A DNA stretch of 64,000 bases from Valencia hispanica (lineage: Eukaryota; Chordata; Actinopteri; Cyprinodontiformes; Valenciidae), in assembly GCA_963556495.2 (NCBI GenBank), contig OY747713.1, forward strand, positions 52,946,328 to 53,010,327, written 5' to 3'. How positions within the stretch are numbered: the stretch's first letter is position 1; every line of letters begins with the position of its first letter. Shown piece after piece: positions 56,901 to 64,000 of the stretch. The notes beneath the pieces were generated by a model, which made no database searches, was not told where the DNA came from, and saw nothing but the letters and a program-made list of their open reading frames with translations. The translations under genes were made by a program, and so were the position numbers.

Positions 56901-59900
56901 TAGCTGTAATTAAACCTTTACTCAAGAAACCTTCCCTTGATCAAGATGACTTAGTGAATTACAGACCTATATCTAACCTTCCTTTCTTATCCAAAGTTCT
57001 TGAGAAAATTGTTGCTAATCAAGTCTGTGAGCATCTAAACAGTAAGGAGCTGTTTGAAGAGTTTCAGTCAGGTTTTAGAGCTCATCATAGCACTCAAACA
57101 GCACTGGTGTAGGTTATTAATGATATTCTCATGGCCTCAGATAATGGACTTGTGTCTGTTCTGGTTTTGTTAGATCTCAGTGCTGCTTTTGACACAGTAG
57201 ATGATAATATTCTCTTAGAAAGGCTTGAAGATGTTGCAGGGATCAAAGGAACAGCACTAGGCTGGTTTAAATCATATTTGTCTGATAGATTCCAGTTTGT
57301 TCATCTAAATGATAAATCTTCTTCATTCTCAAAGGTTACTTGTGGAGTTCCACAGGGTTCTGTGCTTGGACCAATTCTGTTCACCATATATATGCTCCCA
57401 ATTGGTAGAATCATTAGACAGCATGGGATAAATTTCCACAGCTATGCAGATGATACACAACTATATTTATCCATAAATCCTGATGAACCCAGTCAGTTAG
57501 GTAGATTACAGGCATGTCTGGAAGACATAAAAACATGGATGACCCTAAACTTTTTGCTTTTAAATTCTGACAAAACAGAAGTTGCTGTCTTTGGACCAGA
57601 AGTTCTTAAACAGAAACTGATTAGTCAATCACTTCATCTGGATGGCATTAAATTGGCCCCCAGTACTAACGTAAAGAACCTTGGCGTTATTTTTGACCGA
57701 GACTTGACATTTAAATCTCATATTAAACAGGTTTCTAGGATTTCTTTCTTTCACCTCCGGAATATTGCTAAAATTAGAAACATCCTGTCAAGGAGTGATG
57801 CTGAGACACTAGTCCATGCATTTGTTACCTCAAGGCTGGACTACTGTAATTCTTTACTATCAGGTAGTCCACAAAATGCCATTAAAAGCCTTCAGTTGAT
57901 CCAAAATGCGGCAGCAAGAGTTCTGATGAATATTAAAAAGAGAGATCACATTTCTCCTGTTTTAGCTTCCCTTCATTGGCTCCCTGTTAAATCCAGAGTA
58001 GAATTTAAGATCCTTCTTCTTACATACAAAGCCCTTAATAATCAAGCTCCATCATACATCAGAGATCTAATTGTTTCATATGTTCCTAACAGAGCACTTT
58101 GCTCTCAGACTGCAGGTTTACTTGTAGTTCCTAGGATTTCTAAAAGTAGAATGGGAGGCAGATCTTTTAGTTATCAGGCTCCTCTCCTGTGGAACCAGCT
58201 CCCAGCTTTAGTCCGTGAGGCAGACACTCTGTTTACTTTTAAGGCCAGGCTTAAAACTTTCCTTTTTGATAAAGCTTATAGTTAGAATGGCTTAGGTCAT
58301 CCTGAGCTATCTCTGTAGTTATGCTGCTATAGGCTTAGACTGCTGGAGGACAGACTTACCAATTTTCTTCACTCTGCTACTTTCTTTTCTCCTACGACTC
58401 TCCAGTTGTATTACAGTACATTCTGTTATTTCGACTGTTAACTTTGTTTTCTCTCAGTGTTTTTCTCTCTATAGAAGATATACCTGGTCTGGTATCCTGC
58501 TTGGCTGCAATGCCCTGTTGGACGGGGGGCATCGACTGGGATGATCCTCCCAGTAACTGAACATCCACTGTGTCCTGTTATCAACTTTTGACTTTCTGTA
58601 ACATAGAAAGTTCTCTTATATCAGATCTTCTGTTCCTTCTGTGTTTCTGCTCTGTCTTCTCAAACCCCCAGACGGTCGTGGCAGATGGCCGCTCCTACTG
58701 AGCCTGGTTCTGTTGGAGGTTTCTTCCTGTTAAAGGGGAGTTTTTCCTCTCCACCGTCGCTACATGCTTGCTCAGTATGAGGGATTGCTGAAGGATTGCT
58801 GTGGTTGGAAAGTCTCCATCAACGGGGCCCAACCTCACGCCAATGACTGACGCAATCTGCTGGGATTCCTTAAATAGGAAACTTTTTAACTGAATGGAAT
58901 GTTTGTATAAATGTATTGAAATGACTTCTTGTTAATAGCCTTGAGATGACATCTGTTGTGAATTGGCGCTATATAAATAAACAGAATTGAATTGAATTGA
59001 ATTTTGGAGCCATGTTGTTGTCTTTTCCTGGTTATTGTTGTGTTTACTGATGAAACCACGTGTGATTTTGCTAATCTCGCGTGATTTTGTGCTCTCTCAG
59101 GGACAGCTGCTTCCATGCTGCTATGCGCCTCATACGCAGCCGGTGGAAAGGGCCAAGCAGCAGAATACACAAGTAAAATGCGCTGCTCCTGTAACGTGTC
59201 GCTTACGCGTCCGGTGGAAAGGAGGGGTCAGGCTGCAGGTCAGAAGTAAACAGGTGGATTCAGTTTGTACTTATCTGCTGAAACAAGGCTAGCGAGTGGC
59301 TAAAGCTACACCAGGAGGTATGGTGACCGGGTCCAAAACAGGTCACCGCATCCAGTCATCATCTTACTCTCTGTTGTCAGTCCACAATGAAAACAGGGTG
59401 GTTGGTTCTAAAACTGTTCTATAAGTGCTGAACTGAAACCACAGGAAACTCGAATCAGGACTATATGGAGTCATTCTAGAATTCAAGTCAATTGAAAAAT
59501 ACTTTATTATTCCCAAAGGGGAACCAAATGTTTAATATCCATGTTTCTTCAAAGGGTTATTGTAGTTGGTGATGGCTGTTGGCAGGAAGGATCTCCTGTA
59601 GGGGTCTATATTACAGGGCTAAAAAAGCTTCTGACTGAAGACATTCTGTTGTCGTATGATAGTTTCATGAAGAGGATGTTCAGAGTCAGATTCCATATCA
59701 TTGACTTAATTGGTGTTGTGATTGCATTTCTCATAAGATGAACTGAACAGACTGTTGGATGACCACATTTCCCAGCAATCCTAGCAGTGACCCCCAACAC
59801 ACTCCTATTGGTCCGTGACCACCCATGGTGACATCGGCGATGACATCACAGCCAAAGGGGCTACAAAGAGTAGTCGCGCCCATTTTCAAACTGTTCTCCA

Positions 59901-62175
59901 GCTAGAAGTTCTTGGATGAACTACTGCTGAACAGAGGACATCTCACCGGTGAAGATTCTCTTTTGTTCTGACCCGCTGGACCGGGGAAGAACTCATTTCA
60001 AAGCTTCGAAGTACTCAAACAGTTTGTGTATCTCGTCTGAGCCATATCAGAACTGTTCCAAGACAGTTCGTTAGACTTCGACCTATAGGTCATCCAGCCT
60101 GCATTTGGGCCACACGGTCCTTAAATCCTGTACAGGTTTTTTTTATAACTCTTCCTTTTCTTGCTCAACTACAGACACAATTCGCTCTCCTCCTAGGGGA
60201 CTGGACCTCCTTCAAGGCAAAGTAGGACTGAACTTGTTCATTTATACTAATATTGTGTCTGGGCGGAGATAAATAGAGTTTTAACGAGTTAGATCTCGTT
60301 CATTGTTGGTTAAAGTGTCTTTAAGCTCTCTCTCTCTCTCTCTCTCTCTCTTGCTCCCTGATCACCGTCGGCAGAGTCGGGCTCGATCCGGCATGCGTTA
60401 GCTGGTCTTAGCTGAAAAGTTTAACTCTGTTCTCTTTGAGGCCTTCCACATGGACGCTTCAGCCCATGTGCTCTGTCCATTTTAGCCAAAGCTAGTTTAT
60501 GGCCCTTTGTCTCCTTACCTTACATGTGGTCCCCTCCATCTTGGCACAGAACTGAGATTTATGACTTTTTGTCCCACAGACTATCTGTGACTTGGGCTCC
60601 CTGGAGTGAGCCCCCCCCCCAGCTGTTCTGGCTCACTCATTTCATGTTTAATGTTCACCTATTATTGTTGTCTAAGATCTGTAGTAGTTTTTTCATGCTT
60701 TAGAATAGATGGATTTTCTATTTTCTAAATAAAGTCCCCTTAACTTAAAGAGAAGTTGTCTGGGATTACTTGGAGTGATGTGTACAATTAATGTCCACAG
60801 CGTAAGAACTTATTCCTTCATCTATTGTTTAATTATCTCAGCCTTATCAGGCTGGTAATCATAAACTGAGACTGAACAATTTGGCTATTGTATTCCTGGA
60901 ATCCACCAGGTGGTGCCCCTAAACTTGGTAATTTTTACATAAAATTATTAATCTTATTAATAATTGTCCTAAGCAATTATTCATAATTATTCATAGCCAA
61001 ATCTTACCTATCTGCGGCACAACATTGGCACAAAATCCTTTACTTTAGGTAAAATGGCCACTCTAAGGAGCCCTTAGGTGTGAGTTTATGCACTCTTTGT
61101 AATCTTGCTAGGGTTCAGAAGGAACAGAAAATGGGTCGGTGGAGTTGTGCTTGCATGCTTGGTTCTGCATCCTCCAGTCCAGGTCTGAGCTTGCAGGGAG
61201 CAGAAAAGAGCCAACAAGCTTTGAGAGATTGTGCAGGTTTCACCTTTGTTGTACAGTAAGTATATCCAAACTATGTAGGGTAGCTTTACATTTATGTAAC
61301 TGATTTACTTCCTGATATTTAAATAAAATGACAACTTTAATAAAGCATCTTTGAGTATGACTGATTTAAAAACAAACTCTTAATAAGCTTCCTCTTAGTC
61401 AAAATATCTGGTGTTTTCTGTGATCTGACAGTAGAACAGAAAACACAGATAGGCATGAGGTGCCAGGCAGAAATACAAGCTAATGATGTAGTGATGATGC
61501 CAACTGACACAAATTACAGCAGCAAACTTTATCTTGTGAAAAACGGTGAACGTATGACAGTTAGCTCATGTTGGAAACTGTCAGTTTAGAGCATACATGA
61601 ACTACTTAAGCTTCAAACTCAGTATTATAAATTATTTTCTAAGGTGCACTTGGACAATAAACTAAAGCTAAACTTTTCAGCCAATAAAAAAAAATAAAAG
61701 TACATATAATAGAAACATCTATGTTCAAAGAAAGGGTCCCAACACATCTTCCATACCCAAACCCAATCAATGTCCTGTCCCAAACTAGTAAAAAGTAGAT
61801 TGGTGCATAACCTGAACCTGATGCTGTTCATCAGTTTTAGCCTGGATTAACACATACCAGCAAGTCCAGATGTTCCTGGAGGTAGGTGTACCAGGACTTC
61901 TTCTCTGATGTCATACCATCACTGAAGGCTTCTTTCCGTCTCCACAGGATTTCATCTGGAATCAAGTTTAGACCTTTGAAAGAGTCCCTGAGAAGGTGTT
62001 TCTCCACTCCATCCTATATGCACAGGTCACACAGTGTTAGTGATATAGCAGAGTGCTCCAACACTGATAGAAGAGAGCATCTGAGGAACTAACCTTAGGA
62101 GTTCTCATCTCCTCAGGAAGGGAAAGGTAGTACGCTGTGAATCTATGGTCCAAGAAAGGAACTCTGAGCTCCAAG
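53994..62175 (-). CDS. asns: Asparagine synthetase (glutamine-hydrolysing), last three coding exons; partial
   Basis: This cytosolic enzyme makes asparagine from aspartate, glutamine and ATP. Minus-strand exons: 62175-62094 (phase 2 start; [20 protein letters not shown]), 62013-61858 (52 codons; [38 protein letters not shown]) and 54230-53994 ([39 protein letters not shown], stop). All have AG acceptors and GT donors and join in frame. They cover the C-terminal end of the synthetase domain as in the human protein. The N-terminal glutaminase and the ATP-binding part lie beyond the window's right edge. The last intron (about 7.6 kb) carries an SNRPG-like ORF, a LINE and a solo LTR. The C-terminus ([18 protein letters not shown]) is longer than the human one. 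The tac1-asns tail-to-tail order is conserved with human. Confidence 0.96.
54911..55141 (-). CDS. snrpg: Small nuclear ribonucleoprotein G-like, intronless copy
   Basis: SNRPG is the Sm-G subunit of the heptameric Sm ring on spliceosomal snRNAs. The uninterrupted ORF is 76 aa, the length of human Sm-G, starting [20 protein letters not shown]. Sm motif 1 covers [20 protein letters not shown]; Sm motif 2 is [14 protein letters not shown], with the RG/N RNA-contact residues intact. From memory of the family, the R after GN and the K near the end (LKALERV) are unusual; S and E are the common residues. An in-frame ATG at 55187-55189 would extend it by 16 residues, but the canonical start matches the family. 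It lacks introns although vertebrate SNRPG is multi-exonic, so it is probably a retrocopy, sitting in an asns intron in the same orientation. No poly(A) tract was seen. Function is unknown. Confidence 0.85.
   Translation of the reverse strand: MSKAHPPELKKFMDKKLSLKLNGGRHVQGILRGFDPFMNLVVDDSLEMSPGGQQNTIGMVVIRGNRIIILKALERV
55206..59003 (+). mobile_element. L2-like LINE, family A, full-length or nearly so
   Basis: A 3.8-kb element with a short 5' UTR, one long ORF2, a 3' UTR of about 0.7 kb and a tail of GAATT-type repeats (58985-59003). The 5' limit is set by where it stops matching the other family A 5' end at 34483-34640 (both have AAGCAGAGTCGTAGTTTAAC or its inverse). No ORF1 is present between 55206 and 55283. 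It is the reference for seven partial copies in the window. Confidence 0.9.
55283..58285 (+). pseudogene. Family A LINE ORF2: endonuclease plus reverse transcriptase, one nonsense codon
   Basis: The frame is open for about 1000 codons except for one TAG at 57110-57112; other copies have AAG in that position. Residues 40-260 form the endonuclease ([41 protein letters not shown]). Residues 540-800 form the RT ([65 protein letters not shown]). The rest is the thumb and C-terminal region ([20 protein letters not shown]). The start context at 55283 is plausible, with an in-frame ATG after the 5' UTR. The single defect suggests recent insertion. Confidence 0.93.
59480..59713 (-). mobile_element. 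LINE 3' end (TTTATTGATCCC-related type)
   Basis: TACTTTATTATTCCCAAAGG is followed by GGCAGGAAGGATCTCCTGTA, as in 3710-3750 and 22985-23005. The solo LTR at 59714 interrupts or ends it. Confidence 0.65.
59714..61024 (+). mobile_element. Solo LTR, copy 3, with 4-bp target duplication
   Basis: It starts TGTTGTGATTG and ends GCGGCACAACA, so it has 7-bp inverted ends. TTGG flanks both sides (59710-59713 and 61025-61028). It includes AATAAA-type signals (around 60726, TAAATAAAGTC) expected of an LTR R region and a CT microsatellite at 60327-60351. It matches 34763-36901 in inverse orientation. No coding sequence. Confidence 0.88.
61029..61857. other. asns intron, 3' part, no recognised repeat
   Basis: Intron sequence between the solo LTR and the penultimate asns exon. 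I see no gene or repeat that I can name. Confidence 0.6.
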
Positions 62176-63490
62176 CTGGAAAAAAAACAGGTCAGCAGAT
62201 ATTTTTACTTCCTTTATTACCATGAACTGTTTTTATTCAGCTAGTTGGAAATACAACTTCCACTGTTTTATGCATGTACCGGTAGATACAGTACAGTAGA
62301 GACCCATGAGAGAGTTGTTTGGTGAAGGAGAATCATAATGGGCCATAATTGGTGACCCTAAAATCCAATCTTTCTTGTGATCAGAAAGCACCACACCCAA
62401 GGGTCAAGAGGTCATGCTGACCCACTGTTCTGTGAAGTCAGAGGGAACACAAAAGTAGTAAGAAACTTCTAGAAAAGCAACTTTATTTTTGTCAGAAGCA
62501 TGTCAGCTGGTGGTTCAGACTGCAGTAGGTGAGAAGACTTGAGCAGATAACAGGAAGGCTAAAAGGAACACAGCAAGTCCAGTTCTGACTGCCCTGAGAT
62601 ATACTGGATAAGGGAAGGTGTTCAATGTGTTGGAAATCTCAGAGTACAGTGAAAACACCATGCTAATCGCTAATGTCTCCCTTATCTCCAGCAGCATTGC
62701 TGTACCATTGATTGTATTTGCATTTTTGAAGAAACAAATTTGCAAATTAGTAAGATTTATCAATTTATTTCTGTCTGTCTGGATCATCTCACACTTATAG
62801 ACATGTCTTTTCAAAGCTCCAACGTGAATACGCATTGCACCTTTTGTCGCTTGACTTGTGACTCCAGCAGGTGCAACCACCCAAAGTGAATCAAGACTTT
62901 TCCTGCCATCAGTCACCAACAAAAAAACAGAAACTCCAGAGCAAAGACACATAGGAAGTACTTTGTCAATAAAAAGCCTACAAGGCTTGTTGCAGTTCAG
63001 CTGGACCCAACCACCCAGAGAAGAAATCTCAGTTTCTGAGAAGGATTAGCAGTACGACTGAGAGCAGATCAGACATAATTGCTGGTGCTTTTATGACTGG
63101 TAATAATTCATAGGTGTGCAACATCCCGGTCTTGCCATCTCTGACTGCATTATATGCCTACAGCAGAGAAGTGCCTCTTAAAATAGTCAAATAGACAACT
63201 ATTGAACTCTCAGTTATTTAAAAGCATAGGAAATAAGGTGGAATTAATTTATATTTTTGTTTGTTCAGGTCCACCCACCAACTTCTAAAAGAGGAGCATA
63301 GCTATGACTATATTATACAATTTAAGAGGACAAAGGTGGCATTCTAACATGTTTTAATCCAGGCTGGCTAAGTGAGATTATTGGTTTACAAAGGTTGTGA
63401 AGAAAATCCTTCATGGCCTATAGAGGGATTATCGGTGTACTTCACTCTCCCTGCTGTACTGCGCGTGTCGTCTGCAGAAAGAGACACAAT
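62176..63490. other. asns upstream intron; one unexplained open frame
   Basis: No further asns exon was found. A 145-codon minus-strand open frame at 62515-62952 has two hydrophobic stretches (GTAMLLEIRETLAISMVF; TGLAVFLLAFLLSAQVF). I recognise no family and see no splice support; it could be a relic or chance. Confidence 0.4.
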
Positions 63491-63491
63491 C

Positions 63492-63673
63492 ATGTCTCGT
63501 TGTGCCGTTGGTTGCACAAATAAAAATATCATACAAATTCTATAGAATTCCATCAACTTCCAACCCTTTCAAGGCAAACAGAAGATGTCTTTGGTTGTAA
63601 GCTATCAGAAGAAGTGATTGGAACGAGCAGATGATTAAAAATGCAACAATCTGCAGCGATCACTGCACATCAG
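63492..63673 (+). pseudogene. THAP zinc-finger domain exon, broken
   Basis: From ATG at 63492 the frame reads MSRCAVGCTN (the C-x-C pair of the C2CH finger). After a one- or two-base shift near 63530 another frame continues KFYRIPSTSNPFKANRRCLW, then a TAA, then AIRRSDWNEQMIKNATICSD and H, giving the second C-x2-H and the conserved DW. It ends at a GTAAGC donor. THAP domains bind DNA and occur in P-element-type transposases and host factors. Two breaks make this a pseudogene. Confidence 0.7.
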
Positions 63674-64000
63674 GTAAGCCTTGGCCACAGGTCACGCTAC
63701 AATTTTTCGTTTAACAAAATCCAGTCATAATACATTTTGAGCTGTATATCTTTAAAATGACAATGTCATTCAGTAGTATTTAATTGTCATTAATTGGAGC
63801 CTGCCAAAGCAATGCAGGGAGAAGCAGTGCAGTGCATTGTATGAGGCATTGCTTCGCAATGCACTCCACTGCCTCCCATTCAATTGCATGGGCGACACAA
63901 TTATTCTACAACTCTAAACTGGACTCTTTCTTTCTTTCTTTGACATCTGACTCCAATCATTTCATTTATTTTTATATATATATATCCCTTTAATGACAGT
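63674..64000. other. Unassigned right edge
   Basis: No feature beyond short TTTC and TA simple repeats (63925-63941 and 63975-63984). Confidence 0.5.

Larger units (their letters stand above)
54467..59227. mobile_element. DNA-transposon-like unit enclosing the SNRPG-like ORF and a LINE
   Basis: The left end CCCCTCATTTCCACCGGACG and the right end (inverse of CCCCTCCTTTCCACCGGACG) match over about 50 bp with few differences. Inner copies of CCCTTTCCACCGG occur near both ends (54554 and 59138). Flanks TTA and TCA may be a decayed 3-bp target site. Subtracting the family A LINE (55206-59003) leaves about 0.97 kb, which contains the SNRPG-like ORF. No transposase. Confidence 0.65.

Noticed and set aside
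62515..62952. Membrane protein gene on the minus strand
   Set aside because: Two hydrophobic stretches are present, but there is no recognised family, splice pattern or repeat context; kept only as a note.

Overview
The window is vertebrate nuclear DNA, most likely from a teleost fish. It has spliced genes, a teleost-type tachykinin precursor, and very many fish-typical repeats: L2-like LINEs with short tandem 3' tails, Tc1/mariner and hAT transposons, and solo LTRs. The species cannot be fixed from the sequence alone.

Three host-type coding units are convincing. tac1 (preprotachykinin, + strand, five coding exons, 18135-20977) encodes substance P-like and neurokinin A-like peptides. asns (asparagine synthetase, - strand) has its last three coding exons at 62175-62094, 62013-61858 and 54230-53994 and runs off the right edge. 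These two lie tail to tail, the same neighbour pair as human TAC1-ASNS, with about 33 kb of mostly transposon-derived DNA between them. Inside the 7.6-kb last asns intron is an intronless, intact SNRPG-like ORF (54911-55141, -). It sits between terminal inverted repeats of a DNA-transposon-like unit and directly abuts the 5' end of a nearly intact L2-like LINE. A decayed THAP zinc-finger exon lies at the right edge.

Layout. 1-1740: LINE fragment, a self-complementary AAT/ATT microsatellite, a TTA-flanked MITE and a 54-bp tandem duplication. 1.74-12.8 kb: one decayed L2-like element (family C, - strand) opened by a Tc1 element, two other L2 families, an LTR-like repeat, a fourth LINE and unclassified inserts, some nested three deep. 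13-17.2 kb: decayed Tc1 with a MITE inside, then inverted LINE 3' ends. 17.8-21.1 kb: tac1. 22.4-34.6 kb: a family A LINE (-) containing a 3.4-kb hAT element with perfect 8-bp target duplication, a 4.1-kb family C LINE, and a solo LTR. 34.8-36.9 kb: a second LTR carrying a 399-bp hAT MITE. 38.5-41.4 kb: a repeat holding a LINE, an 18-unit 30-bp tandem array with a 10-codon period, and an LTR-like end. 41.4-46.6 kb: family B LINE pieces with a mariner/Tc1 element with visible TIRs and a second Tc1 copy. 46.8-53.3 kb: Myb/SANT-like exons (Harbinger type), an internally deleted Tc1, a 2-kb hAT with a large internal palindrome and an L1-type LINE tail, and another palindromic repeat. 53.6-62.2 kb: asns with its intronic insertions.

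The genes form no shared pathway. The main story is preserved tac1-asns synteny under heavy and datable nested transposition, plus a small snRNP gene copy inside a transposon-like unit.
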